A DNA stretch of 64,000 bases, taken from an uncultured Clostridia bacterium. GTDB lineage: Bacteria > Bacillota > Clostridia > Christensenellales > Borkfalkiaceae. A model generated the notes under the pieces. That model made no database searches, had not been told where the DNA came from, and saw nothing but the letters and a program-made list of their open reading frames with translations. The stretch covers positions 1 to 64,000 of the forward strand of contig CALVST010000005.1 in the NCBI GenBank assembly GCA_944359365.1, read 5' to 3'. The position numbers and the translations under genes were made by a program. Position 1 is the first letter of the stretch, and each line of letters begins with the position of its first letter. Below, piece after piece: positions 25,054-34,422 of the stretch.

Positions 25054-25824
25054 ATGGAAAATTCGCCCCTCTATATCAAAGGGATCAAACTCAAAGGCGC
25101 TATCCCGAACGAGGATTACGTCGGGCACCTTTCCGTCGTAGAAAATCTTGCAAAGATGCGGGAGCTGCCCTTCCGCAAGAGCGTTACTTTTTTCGTGGGA
25201 GAAAACGGCATCGGCAAATCCACGCTGATCGAGGCGATCGCCGTCGCGTTCGGGTTCAACGCCGAGGGCGGCACGCGCAACTTTAATTTTCATACCCGCA
25301 GCACGCATTCCGATCTTTGGCAGTATCTTACGCTCGTGCGGGGGTATCTGCGCCCGAAAGACGGTTTTTTTCTGCGCGCGGAGAGTTTCTATAACGTGAG
25401 CACCAACATCGACGAGATGGACGAAGAATTCTCTTTCGGCGCGCCCGTCATCTCCGGGTTCGGCGGCACTTCCCTGCACAGTCTGTCGCACGGGGAAAGT
25501 TTTCTTGCGACGGTGGAAAACCGTTTCGGCGGGAATGGGCTGTACATCCTCGACGAGCCGGAAGCCGCCCTTTCGCCGAACGGCATCATGCGGCTGATCG
25601 TTTCCATGCACCGCCTCATTAAAAGCGGATCGCAGTTCATCATTTCCACCCATTCGCCCATGCTGATCTCCTTTCCCGATTCCGAGGTGTACGAGATCAC
25701 GAAGGAAAGCATCGCGTCCGTCCCTTATGACCGGACACAGCACTATACAGCCACGCGGCGCTTTCTCGAAAACCCGAAAAAGATGCTCGGATATCTGCTC
25801 GAAGACGATACTGACGGAAAATGA
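25054..25824 (+). CDS. ABC/AAA-type ATPase (COG3910-like)
   Basis: A 256-residue soluble ATPase. Walker A is VGENGIGKST (residues about 49-58), a signature-like SLSHGESFL segment lies near residue 145, Walker B is GLYILDEPEAALS, and a switch histidine appears in ISTHSPML. It has no membrane segment and no transporter partner, so it belongs to the stand-alone SMC/ABC-like predicted ATPases. It is co-transcribed with the nucleotidyltransferase upstream. The role is unknown; its compact form lacks the long coiled coils of SbcC or RecF. Confidence 0.8.
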   Translation: MENSPLYIKGIKLKGAIPNEDYVGHLSVVENLAKMRELPFRKSVTFFVGENGIGKSTLIEAIAVAFGFNAEGGTRNFNFHTRSTHSDLWQYLTLVRGYLRPKDGFFLRAESFYNVSTNIDEMDEEFSFGAPVISGFGGTSLHSLSHGESFLATVENRFGGNGLYILDEPEAALSPNGIMRLIVSMHRLIKSGSQFIISTHSPMLISFPDSEVYEITKESIASVPYDRTQHYTATRRFLENPKKMLGYLLEDDTDGK

Positions 25825-25886
25825 CGGCGCCTTCGCAAAGCGCGCGTTCTGCACGGGCGCAACATAATTTCCTTACACGGCAAAAA

Positions 25887-25914
25887 GCCCGCGGAAAATT
25901 CCGCGGGCTTTTTT
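25887..25914. terminator. bidirectional terminator between the ATPase gene and rpmF
   Basis: A 10-bp stem (25887-25896 with 25899-25908) is followed by six Ts on the + strand and five on the minus strand. It ends both convergent units. Confidence 0.8.
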
Positions 25915-25928
25915 ATCCCGATCAAAAA

Positions 25929-26114
25929 TTACTTCTTTTCTTCGGTGTTCACGACTTCCCTGCCGTCATAATAGCCGCAATTCTTGCAGACTTTATGAGA
26001 CTCTTTCAGCTCGTGGCAGTGCGGGCATTCCACCAACGTGGGAGCCGACGCCTTGAAGTTCGCATATCTCGTATTCGTTCTCTGTTTCGACTGTTTGGAC
26101 TTAGGTACCGCCAT
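25929..26114 (-). CDS. rpmF: 50S ribosomal protein L32
   Basis: A 61-residue ribosomal protein with the typical MAVPKSKQSKQRTNTR start and a zinc ribbon (CPHCHE then CKNCGYY). Four cysteines mark the zinc-binding (C+) version. In many Firmicutes it follows a DUF177/YceD gene and ackA; here the DUF177 gene is absent and two PH-domain membrane proteins stand between ackA and rpmF. It has its own promoter. Confidence 0.95.
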   Translation of the reverse strand: MAVPKSKQSKQRTNTRYANFKASAPTLVECPHCHELKESHKVCKNCGYYDGREVVNTEEKK

Positions 26115-26168
26115 TTTATATACACCTCTTTTCCGAAAAATTTACAATTTGCTTAAATCGACCTACAA

Positions 26169-26197
26169 ATTATATAATATTTAACTATCTTTGTCAA
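26169..26197 (-). promoter_or_regulatory. sigma-A promoter of rpmF
   Basis: A perfect TTGACA (complement of 26192-26197) and TATAAT (complement of 26169-26174) are 17 bases apart. The -35 box lies within the last codons of the upstream PH-domain gene. Confidence 0.8.
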
Positions 26198-27605
26198 CCT
26201 TTTTTTCGAGCTTTTCCGCCAATTCGGAAAAATCGCGGGAGTTTATATACCCCACCTGAAAAACGCGGGTAAAACGCCCTACCGTCACGTCGGTATCGCA
26301 CAGCCCGAGCCTTGCCGAGGATATGTTTACTGAAGAGGTGACGCTCTGCATTTCCGCATAGCGCACTACGGCTCGGTTTCGCGCGAAAACACCGTACTCA
26401 AAGACCGCAAACTCTTTTCCGAGCGAATACCTGCCGCTGCAATATGCCGAAGCGACCGCCAAAACAGGCAAAACGAGCAGCAAAAGCAGCCAAGGCGTCG
26501 CAAAAATACTCAGTATCACGTCCGCCGCGACAAACCAGATCCAACGCTCCGCATAAGCGACAAGAACCTTCGCGCCCGTCTTTTTCATTTCGCAGCGCGC
26601 GATCGTTCCTTCCGCCGCCCCCTGCGCATCCGCTTCGCCCGCCGCGGGCAATACGGCTGCCAATACGGCATCCGCATCCTTTTTCTTCATCAGGAAGGGA
26701 AAAAACTCGTTGTCGGATATCCCCTTTGCCTTTTGCCTGCTCTCTACCGAAACGCGGCACACGCCGAAAAGCCGCTCAATGAAGTCCGCGCGCAGGCGCA
26801 CCGCAAGGATGCTGTCGAAAAACAAGCTGTTTTCCGTTTTCGTCACCTTACCGTAAGAGATGACGAATCTGTCGCCCTCAATCTTTACGGAATACTTTGC
26901 ATAGCGTATCAAAAGATAAACATATCTTCCGAAACAGCACACGAGCGCGATTCCGTACAGCGCAAGAAGGGCAAACAGATAGTAGCGGCTTTGGGAAAAG
27001 CCGTCCAAAAGCGCCGTCGCCGCGGGAAGGGTGGTGACGATAAGCAGGGCGAGCGCACAGGTCAGAAGGACGAACGCGGAAAGAAAGCAGATATTCTTTT
27101 CGCCCGCAGAAACGATCTCCTCCGCATTCTTTTCACCGACGCGCTTGCGTTCAGCTTCCGGAATCGCCGCAAAGAAAGCGGCTACGTCTTCGGGCGCGAG
27201 ATAGATGGCGAAACTGCCGAGGTGCGTTTCGACGGCTACCTTTTTCGTCTTCAATATTTTACCCAAAAGCCCGACGTGCTCGCGCACGCTCGCGATGTCC
27301 GCAAAGCGGATAAAACCCGTCTTTTTGCCCCTTTTGAAGGTCAGCCCGCTGTCCGTAACGGCGACCATGGGCTTGACTTCCGTGAGCTTAAAAATAATGA
27401 AAAACAGCGCAGCCGCGCCGATCGCAAAGCACAGGACGGCGGCAAGTTCCAAAACTGATATCTCCCAAAGGCGCCCGACCATCAGGTTGACCGCCCAAAA
27501 CATGACGAATGCGGACAGCACAAACACGCCAAGGGTGTAAATGACGCCCCTGTACCTGCTCAGATAAAATACGTTATTCGGCTTTTGCGAAGATCCGTTC
27601 GTCAT
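26181..27605 (-). CDS. PH-domain membrane protein (YdbT-like)
   Basis: A 474-residue membrane protein with about six hydrophobic segments in pairs and intervening soluble segments of the bacterial PH (bPH2, DUF304) type, for example SVKIEGDRFVISYGKVTKTE and LGKEFAVFEYGVFARNRAVV. It resembles YdbT of Bacillus, which works with YdbS. The start at 27605 uses a GAGGA site 6 bases ahead; the frame opens a few codons earlier with TTG. It overlaps the end of the YdbS-like gene by 32 bases. Known homologues contribute to resistance against LiaI/bacteriocin-type membrane stress; that is family knowledge and is not evident here. Confidence 0.75.
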   Translation of the reverse strand: MTNGSSQKPNNVFYLSRYRGVIYTLGVFVLSAFVMFWAVNLMVGRLWEISVLELAAVLCFAIGAAALFFIIFKLTEVKPMVAVTDSGLTFKRGKKTGFIRFADIASVREHVGLLGKILKTKKVAVETHLGSFAIYLAPEDVAAFFAAIPEAERKRVGEKNAEEIVSAGEKNICFLSAFVLLTCALALLIVTTLPAATALLDGFSQSRYYLFALLALYGIALVCCFGRYVYLLIRYAKYSVKIEGDRFVISYGKVTKTENSLFFDSILAVRLRADFIERLFGVCRVSVESRQKAKGISDNEFFPFLMKKKDADAVLAAVLPAAGEADAQGAAEGTIARCEMKKTGAKVLVAYAERWIWFVAADVILSIFATPWLLLLLVLPVLAVASAYCSGRYSLGKEFAVFEYGVFARNRAVVRYAEMQSVTSSVNISSARLGLCDTDVTVGRFTRVFQVGYINSRDFSELAEKLEKKVDKDS

Positions 27606-28128
27606 CTCTGTCCTCAAAATAAGAAAGCAGCGCAGCCGCCCCCGTCTGCGAAAGGTGTTTTAGGTCGTACTTGCCCGAACCGCAGTAAAGGCGCACGTCG
27701 TACACCGCTTCCGTTTCGGATACGAAGCGCAGCGCAGACCTGCCCGTCCCCTCGTATTCGCGCACATCGCCCTTTACCTTCTTTTTGCGGAAATACCGCC
27801 TTACGCGCACGCGCACCACGTCGGAAAAGCGCAGTACAGCAAGTTTGCGGCAGCACAGCCCCTTTCTGACGCGCACCGCCGCGCCCGTAACGGCAAAGCA
27901 AAAGCGCGAGGCATAGCACAGACCGTGCGCGAGCACGAACACCGCGTCCGCCGCCAACGCCGCAAAGAGCAATACGAGGAAAGCGCCCGTAAAGCCCGGC
28001 GCCACGAACATCAGCACGATGAACGCCGCGGGGACAACGAGCAGGCAGGCAAAGACGACCGCCGAGCGCCGCCGTATGCGGGCGGCGAACTCCCTGCCGA
28101 GATAGGCATATCCTTCCTGCCGCTTCAT
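27574..28128 (-). CDS. PH-domain membrane protein (YdbS-like)
   Basis: A 184-residue protein with two hydrophobic helices (residues about 22-45 and 48-68) followed by a PH-type domain (FAVTGAAVRVRKGLCCRKLAVLRFSDVV). It is the partner-type of the downstream YdbT-like gene, and the two overlap. Its start overlaps the ackA stop by an ATGA, so it is translated with the acetate genes. The C-terminal half is unusually basic. Confidence 0.75.
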   Translation of the reverse strand: MKRQEGYAYLGREFAARIRRRSAVVFACLLVVPAAFIVLMFVAPGFTGAFLVLLFAALAADAVFVLAHGLCYASRFCFAVTGAAVRVRKGLCCRKLAVLRFSDVVRVRVRRYFRKKKVKGDVREYEGTGRSALRFVSETEAVYDVRLYCGSGKYDLKHLSQTGAAALLSYFEDRDDERIFAKAE

Positions 28129-29324
28129 TTTCCTAAAAGTTCCTTCGTTTCGCGCGCGATGACGAGTTCCTCGTTGGTGGGTATGACGAGCACGCGCACC
28201 TTTGAACCTTTCGCCGTTATCTCGCGGATCGCGCCGTTGTTTTTCTCTTCGTTGCGCTTATCGTCGATCTTGATGCCGAAAAAGTCCATGTCTTCGCAGA
28301 TCGCCTTCCTGACCTGCCAGGTATTTTCGCCGATGCCCGCCGTAAACACGAGGCAGTCGAGCCCGTTCATCGCCGCGGCATACGAGCCGATGTACTTTTT
28401 CACGCCGTAAGCGAACAGGTCGAGCGCGAGTTTCGCGCGCTCGTTGCCTTCCGCCGCCGCTTTCGTAAGGTCGCGGAAGTCGCTTGAAACGCCCGAAACG
28501 CCCGCCACGCCGCACTGCTTGTTCAGATAATTGATGCAGTCGAGCATGGAATAGTTTTTCTTAGCCGCCAAAAATTCGAGCACGGCGGGATCGATGTCGC
28601 CCGAGCGGGTGCCCATCGGCACGCCAGCGAGCGGCGTAAAGCCCATGCTCGTATCCGCGCACTTGCCGTCTTTCACGGCGCTTACAGACGAACCGCCGCC
28701 CAAATGGCAGGTTACGATCTTCGTCCCTTCCGCTTTGCCGCCGAGGTATTTGATCGCCTCCTGCGACACATATTTGTGGCTCGTGCCGTGGAAACCGTAT
28801 TTTCTGATCTTATAATTTTTATAGTCGTCGTAATCGATGGCGTACATATAGGCGTGCGGCGGCATGGTCGAATGGAACGCCGTATCGAACACCAATCCCA
28901 TCGGCGTATCGGGCATAACTTCCCTGCAAGCCTCTATGCCGAGGATGTTCGCGGGCATATGCAAGGGGCCGAGTTCCGCATTCTTTTTGCAGATGGCAAG
29001 CACCTCGTCGGTAAGAAGGACGGAACCGTCGAAATCGCCGCCGCTGTGGAGCACCCTGTGCCCGACCGCGTCTATCTCAGACATCGATTTGATAACGCCG
29101 TATTCGGGATGCACGAGCGCCTCCAGAACGAGCTGCATCGCCACTTTGTGGTTGGGCATATCCTTTTCGATATCCGTTTCGCCCTTATCCGTCTTGTGCG
29201 TCAGCTTGGAACCGCGTATGCCTATGCGCTCGCAGCCGCCCTTGACGATGACCTTTTCCGTATCCATATCGAAAAGCTGATATTTGAGGGAAGAACTTCC
29301 CGCATTTACGACCAAAATCTTCAT
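28125..29324 (-). CDS. ackA: acetate kinase
   Basis: A 399-residue cytoplasmic enzyme converting acetyl phosphate and ADP to acetate and ATP. The N-terminal VNAGSSSLKYQLF motif, FDTAFHSTMP, the HLGGGSSV loop and the FTAGIGENTWQVR signature are all present. Length is that of the family. It follows pta after 30 bases, giving the acetate overflow pathway that yields ATP in fermenting Firmicutes. Its stop overlaps the YdbS-like start. Confidence 0.97.
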   Translation of the reverse strand: MKILVVNAGSSSLKYQLFDMDTEKVIVKGGCERIGIRGSKLTHKTDKGETDIEKDMPNHKVAMQLVLEALVHPEYGVIKSMSEIDAVGHRVLHSGGDFDGSVLLTDEVLAICKKNAELGPLHMPANILGIEACREVMPDTPMGLVFDTAFHSTMPPHAYMYAIDYDDYKNYKIRKYGFHGTSHKYVSQEAIKYLGGKAEGTKIVTCHLGGGSSVSAVKDGKCADTSMGFTPLAGVPMGTRSGDIDPAVLEFLAAKKNYSMLDCINYLNKQCGVAGVSGVSSDFRDLTKAAAEGNERAKLALDLFAYGVKKYIGSYAAAMNGLDCLVFTAGIGENTWQVRKAICEDMDFFGIKIDDKRNEEKNNGAIREITAKGSKVRVLVIPTNEELVIARETKELLGK

Positions 29325-29354
29325 TGTTGTACCCCTTTTTTATCCTTTATACGT

Positions 29355-30413
29355 TCAATTCTGCGCCTGCAACGCCGTGATGGCTACCGTTGCCACGATG
29401 TCCTGCCACTTGCACCCGCGCGACAGGTCGTTGATGGGCTTTGCAAACCCTTGGCAGATCGGGCCGACCGCCTGAAATCCGCCCAGGCGCTCGGTGAGTT
29501 TATACCCGATGTTGCCCGCGTCGAGGTCGGGGAAAATAAGCACGTTCGCGTGCCCCGCCACCTTCGAACCGGGAGCTTTCGACTTTGCGACAGAAGGAAC
29601 GATCGCTGCGTCGAGCTGCATTTCGCCGTCGATATTCAGGTCGGGCGCCTTTTCCTTTGCGAGCGCGAGCGCCGCGGTCACTTTGTCGACGTCGGCGTGC
29701 TTTGCGCTGCCCTTCGTGGAGAAAGAGAGCATCGCCACTTTCGGCTCGAGCCCCGCGATCTTTTCCGCCGTCTTTGCTGAGATGATGGCGATGTCGGAAA
29801 GCTGTTCGCTCGTCGGGTTCTCGTTCAGCCCGCAATCGGAGTATACGAAAACGCCGTCTTTGCAATATTCGTTGCCCTCTTCGGGGGCGACCATAAGGAA
29901 GCAGCTGGAAACGAGCGGCACGCCGGGAGCCGCCTTGACGATCTGCAGCCCGGGGCGGAGCGTGTTCGCAGTGGAGTGGCACGCGCCCGAAACAAGCCCG
30001 TCCGCATCGCCCGCTTTGACCATGAGCACGCCGAAGTAAGTGTTGTCGTAAGAGAGCTTGTCCGCCTCTTCCTCCGTCATGCCCTTCGCCTTGCGGAGCG
30101 CGTACAGGAGCGCCGCGTATTCAGCCCTCTTTTCGCTCGTGGCAGGATCGACGATCGTAACGCCCGTCAGGTCGACGTCGGGATTTGCCTTCGCTATTTC
30201 GTCCCTGTTGCCGAGAAGGGTAACGCGCGCGATCTTCTGCTTCGCCACTTCCGACGCCGCGCGCACGGCACGCGCGTCCTCACCCTCGGGAAGGACGATG
30301 TGCTTGTTCAGCGCAGCCGCCCTCTTCTTTACGTCCGCAATAAAAGCACTGTCTTCGCTGTCGTCTATGAGCGAAGAAATCTTTTCTTTGACTTTGTCGA
30401 AAAACCCTGCCAT
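29355..30413 (-). CDS. pta: phosphate acetyltransferase
   Basis: A 352-residue enzyme that exchanges CoA of acetyl-CoA for phosphate. It is the short, single-domain Pta of Firmicutes (VLPEGEDARAVRAA, ADGLVSGACHSTANTLRPGLQ, VAMLSFSTKGSA, NVLIFPDLDAGNIGYKL). The start at 30413 is preceded by a GAGG site at a slightly long distance (11 bases); the frame extends further up into the promoter but with no better site. Its first 23 residues (AGFFDKVKEKISSLIDDSED) form an extra amphipathic stretch compared with typical enzymes. Confidence 0.95.
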   Translation of the reverse strand: MAGFFDKVKEKISSLIDDSEDSAFIADVKKRAAALNKHIVLPEGEDARAVRAASEVAKQKIARVTLLGNRDEIAKANPDVDLTGVTIVDPATSEKRAEYAALLYALRKAKGMTEEEADKLSYDNTYFGVLMVKAGDADGLVSGACHSTANTLRPGLQIVKAAPGVPLVSSCFLMVAPEEGNEYCKDGVFVYSDCGLNENPTSEQLSDIAIISAKTAEKIAGLEPKVAMLSFSTKGSAKHADVDKVTAALALAKEKAPDLNIDGEMQLDAAIVPSVAKSKAPGSKVAGHANVLIFPDLDAGNIGYKLTERLGGFQAVGPICQGFAKPINDLSRGCKWQDIVATVAITALQAQN

Positions 30414-30523
30414 ATAAACTTTGACCTCGTATCGCTTTATTTTTTGCCGCTTTTGGTGTATAATCGAAGGAGAAGAACGTTCCCACTCCCCCGCGCATAC
30501 GCCGCGCGGCAGTTCCATCTAAC

Positions 30524-30552
30524 ATTATATAATATTAAAACGGAAAAGTAAA
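30524..30552 (-). promoter_or_regulatory. promoter of the pta-ackA operon
   Basis: TTTACT (complement of 30547-30552) and TATAAT (complement of 30524-30529) are 17 bases apart, leaving a leader of about 100 bases. The same AT-rich palindrome gives a plus-strand -10 box (TATAAT 30528-30533) that could serve tmcAL. Confidence 0.5.
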
Positions 30553-30570
30553 AGGTTTTGACAGAAAAAA

Positions 30571-31746
30571 ATGAAAATTTGCGGCATAATCTGTGAATAC
30601 AACCCTTTCCATAACGGGCACGCTTATCTTTTGGAACGGGCAAAAAAAGAGAGCGGGTGCGAGCTTACCGTGTGCGCGATGAGCGGGAATTTCACCCAGC
30701 GCGGGGAACCCGCCTTTCTAGGAAAATACGCCCGCGCGCGGCACGCCGTGCTCGCGGGGGCGGACGCGGTGATAGAGATACCCGCCCCGTTCGCCTGCGC
30801 CCCTGCCGAAATTTTTGCAAAGGGAGCGGTCAAACTGCTCGCGTCCCTTCCCGATTTTTCCTCGCTTGCCTTCGGCTGCGAAAGCGGAAACGAAGAGAGT
30901 TTTCTTGCCGCGGCAAAGGCGCTTTCCGACGAGAGCCGCACGATGAAAGCGGCGATACGCGCAAAGCTGAAAAAGGGCGTAAGCCTTATAAAAGCGCGCA
31001 CCGAAGCCGCCGCGGAAACGGAGCCGCTCAGCGCACCGCTCCTCTCTTCCCCCAACAATGTTTTGGGGGTGGAATATCAGAAGGCGCTTTTGTTTTTCGG
31101 AAGCGGCGCGCGCGTTCTTCCCGTATTGCGGACGGGCGGCGGCCATGCGGACGCCGAGCTTGCAAAAAACTACTCTTCCGCCACGGCGATACGCGAGGGC
31201 GTGCGGCTGGGAAAACTGCGCGCCGTAAAGCGGAACGTGCCGGAATTTGTGTTCGACGACCTGAAAAACGCGCCCGACACGTCCGCCTACAAAGCGCTCG
31301 CGGTGTACGCCGCCCTTTCCCGCCCCGCCGAACAACTGAAAAAAATACTCGACTGCACGGAAGGGCTAGAAAACCGCATCAAGGCGCTCGCCAAAGGCAA
31401 CCCCGATTATGACGCGCTCGTCGGCAAAGTTACGACAAAGCGGTACATCTCTTCCCGCGTGCGCCGCATCCTTGCCGCGGCGGTTTTAGGGATAGAGGAA
31501 GAACTTGTGCGGAAAAGCCTGAAAAACAAACTGTATCTGAACGTGTTGGCAGTAAAAAAGGAAAGGGCGGACGAAGTTTTGCCCGCGCTTGCCCGTTCGG
31601 AGTTTCCCCTGCTCACGCGCGCAAGCGACGAAAAAAAACTTACCCGTACTGCTATGGAATGTTACGAAAAAGACCTGCTCGCGGACGACGTCTATTCCTT
31701 CATCACCCGCACCCCCGCCCGCGGCGGCAGGACGCTGTTTGTATGA
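30571..31746 (+). CDS. tmcAL: tRNA(Met) cytidine acetate ligase
   Basis: A 391-residue enzyme (YlbM family) that activates acetate with ATP and acetylates the wobble C34 of elongator tRNA-Met. The HIGH-like nucleotide motif is EYNPFHNGHAYLLE at residues 9-22, followed by GNFTQRGEPA and the SSPNNVLGVEYQKAL segment. Length and motifs match the family. It is divergent from pta-ackA, whose product is acetate, its substrate. No clear ribosome site is seen within 12 bases of the ATG; a leaderless or weakly initiated message is possible. Confidence 0.92.
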   Translation: MKICGIICEYNPFHNGHAYLLERAKKESGCELTVCAMSGNFTQRGEPAFLGKYARARHAVLAGADAVIEIPAPFACAPAEIFAKGAVKLLASLPDFSSLAFGCESGNEESFLAAAKALSDESRTMKAAIRAKLKKGVSLIKARTEAAAETEPLSAPLLSSPNNVLGVEYQKALLFFGSGARVLPVLRTGGGHADAELAKNYSSATAIREGVRLGKLRAVKRNVPEFVFDDLKNAPDTSAYKALAVYAALSRPAEQLKKILDCTEGLENRIKALAKGNPDYDALVGKVTTKRYISSRVRRILAAAVLGIEEELVRKSLKNKLYLNVLAVKKERADEVLPALARSEFPLLTRASDEKKLTRTAMECYEKDLLADDVYSFITRTPARGGRTLFV

Positions 31747-31821
31747 AATATATCGTCCCTATAATAATTTGCGCGAAACATTGCCCTCGAATTTCTCTGC
31801 GAGTCTTTTAACGAAAAACTC

Positions 31822-33816
31822 TCAATTTAATTTATTATTAAGCAGAACTAATTCTTCTTGCTTCAAAAATTGACTTATTATTTCTTTTCCAATTTCACTG
31901 GAAATTAACTTAACTAAATCTTCGTTCCAAATTCGTATTACGTTAATGCCTGACATATATTGTAAATTTTTAATAATTCGTGAGATTTTATACATATATG
32001 TGTCATCAACAAAAAAACATTCATCAGTTTCTTTTACATCACCAAACAAAACAGTTAATGCCGCATTATTATCATTTGACAAGTCCAACTGTTTCAGATA
32101 ATTTAAGTAAATTTGAGGAGCACAACTATATTTTAATAAACTACGAAAATTTTTATAAACATATTTTTCGGTTATTGATCGAGCAAAATATGGCGTTATT
32201 AAAGCATCTAATGGGTTTACATATAAATGATTGTAAAAATCAATATCAATTATGCAACCGTGAATCGTACCGTTTCCTCCTATTTTTTTTATTGCTTTTG
32301 CAATTTGAGATTGATAATTTGTATAAGAATCTAAAAATGCTTTAATTGAATCTGCATAGTTAACTATATTATCATAAAAATATTTTAAATCATGATTTCC
32401 CACTTTTCTTGTTAATCCGCCATTTAATAATTGAAGTCGATTATTAGACTCTGCCATAAAACAACATATATTTCGCTTTTTTATCAAATAGATGTGGTCA
32501 AAAGTTCTGTTCATTGTGATATAACTTCTTAACCCGTGATAAAATTCGTGGTATGACTGTTGCGTGATTTCATGAATCCCATCATTAAAATCCTGAAAAA
32601 TATTATAAATTGCAGTTGTTGTGATATATTTAAAATTGAAATTTGTATTTATATACCCAATTTGATTATCTGCATATATATTTTTTTCTTCTGATTCGAT
32701 ACTATAGTTTTTATGTGTGTGACCTGAAAAATATTTCCAATTTTTTACATATGGAGCAGTAGACCAATCACTTTTTGGCATATGAGTAACAAACAAAACT
32801 TGTTTATCAAAGGCTACTTTCGCCAACTTTTCATGCAATCTGCTTGTCCGTAAAGACCTTTCTTTCTCTTTTTCTCTGTTTAGAAATTTTGTTTTATAAA
32901 CACCGTTATCACTATTAAACTCTTCATTTAACCCCGCATAACCCAAACCACCGAATATTATAAAACTATTCTTAATTATTTTTTGTCGCAAAATAGCATC
33001 ACTTAAATTTATAATATCTTGTTCCGAATACAACTTTTGCTCATCATTTGGAATAAACAATTGATTCTCAAGCAAAATAATACCCAAATCGCCTAAAAAA
33101 CATCTATATTTTTCTATAATACTTTCCAACGACTTACATCTAGCATTCAATTTTAAGTCCCACAATTCATGATTTCCTAACACTACAAAAGTTCGTAACG
33201 CGATTTGTTTCCTATATCGTTTAAAAAACAATTTAAATATTTCAAAATTGTATGAAATATCACCCACAAAAACGACATATGAATTATACTTGTAGACAAA
33301 AAGACTTTTATGCAATGTTTCAATTATACTATCCAAATACTCATACAGCTCAAGCCTATTTGTACTCTCTTTAAATTTATTTACAAGTTTATAATTGATA
33401 TGCAAATCGCTTATATAATATATAACATAATCTTTGTCTTTGGAAATTTCATTTTCATTTTGCAACTCTCTATCTGGAACTTTATCCAAAAAAGCAGTTC
33501 TCATACAAACTGCAAATTGCCTATCTTTATCAATCATCTTGAAATACTTATCATTATAAATACCTAATTTTATCATTGTTTTAGACGACAATTTAGCATT
33601 AGATAAATTAAAATCACCCGAATTACAATCATCAAAGTCATATTCAAGTAAGTCTGCATATGATAAGTCCTTATTGATTGCTTCATAAAATTCTTTGAAA
33701 TCACTATATGTATAGTTACAATCAATGTATCGTCCCTCATTGTTTTCGACAGACATTATCACATGAAAAAGATTATCTTTTTTAGAAAAATACTTACACT
33801 TTATAAATTTTTGCAT
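31822..33816 (-). CDS. AT-rich calcineurin-like metallophosphoesterase
   Basis: A 664-residue protein unlike its neighbours in composition: it is very AT-rich with AT-ending codons, while genes on both sides are GC-rich. The two-metal phosphoesterase motifs are all present in order: SDLH (136-139), GD (185-186), GNHE (214-217), TH (344-345) and GHTH (365-368), so it should be active on phosphoesters. The first 125 residues and the last 280 match nothing recognised. It has a sigma-A promoter and a strong AAGGAGGGGG ribosome site. It is probably a recent acquisition, sitting between tmcAL and rnpB. A defence role is possible but is not shown by the sequence. Confidence 0.75.
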   Translation of the reverse strand: MQKFIKCKYFSKKDNLFHVIMSVENNEGRYIDCNYTYSDFKEFYEAINKDLSYADLLEYDFDDCNSGDFNLSNAKLSSKTMIKLGIYNDKYFKMIDKDRQFAVCMRTAFLDKVPDRELQNENEISKDKDYVIYYISDLHINYKLVNKFKESTNRLELYEYLDSIIETLHKSLFVYKYNSYVVFVGDISYNFEIFKLFFKRYRKQIALRTFVVLGNHELWDLKLNARCKSLESIIEKYRCFLGDLGIILLENQLFIPNDEQKLYSEQDIINLSDAILRQKIIKNSFIIFGGLGYAGLNEEFNSDNGVYKTKFLNREKEKERSLRTSRLHEKLAKVAFDKQVLFVTHMPKSDWSTAPYVKNWKYFSGHTHKNYSIESEEKNIYADNQIGYINTNFNFKYITTTAIYNIFQDFNDGIHEITQQSYHEFYHGLRSYITMNRTFDHIYLIKKRNICCFMAESNNRLQLLNGGLTRKVGNHDLKYFYDNIVNYADSIKAFLDSYTNYQSQIAKAIKKIGGNGTIHGCIIDIDFYNHLYVNPLDALITPYFARSITEKYVYKNFRSLLKYSCAPQIYLNYLKQLDLSNDNNAALTVLFGDVKETDECFFVDDTYMYKISRIIKNLQYMSGINVIRIWNEDLVKLISSEIGKEIISQFLKQEELVLLNNKLN

Positions 33817-33836
33817 TTTACCCCCTCCTTAATTAA

Positions 33837-33865
33837 ATTATATAATGTGAACGACTAAAAATCAA
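33837..33865 (-). promoter_or_regulatory. sigma-A promoter of the AT-rich phosphoesterase gene
   Basis: TTGATT (complement of 33860-33865) and TATAAT (complement of 33837-33842) are separated by 17 bases, 20 bases ahead of the start codon. Confidence 0.7.
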
Positions 33866-33889
33866 GTGTTTGAATAATTTCCAAGCGAA

Positions 33890-33919
33890 CCCGCCCCGCG
33901 CAAAACTGCGCGGGGCGGG
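33890..33919. terminator. GC-rich hairpin after rnpB
   Basis: CCCGCCCCGCG (33890-33900) pairs perfectly with 33909-33919. It lies 15 bases beyond the 3' end of RNase P RNA. The T-run is on the plus-strand side (CCTTGTTTTTT), so as an rnpB terminator it is imperfect; it may also block plus-strand readthrough into rnpB. Confidence 0.5.
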
Positions 33920-33934
33920 CCTTGTTTTTTAAAT

Positions 33935-34275
<341 letters not shown>

Positions 34276-34354
34276 CTATTATTATACCCGAAAAGCGTAC
34301 AAAAAGTCAACGTTTTCAGCCCCGCGCTTTCAAACTATTTTTTGCGTAAAACGC

Positions 34355-34383
34355 TTGTCATTTGACGGCAAATACTATAAAAT
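34355..34383 (+). promoter_or_regulatory. sigma-A promoter of pyk
   Basis: TTGTCA (34355-34360) and TAAAAT (34378-34383) are 17 bases apart. The leader to the ATG at 34423 is about 33 bases. Confidence 0.65.
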
Positions 34384-34422
34384 ATATATGGAAGAATTTT
34401 TTGAAAAACGGAGCAGAATATT

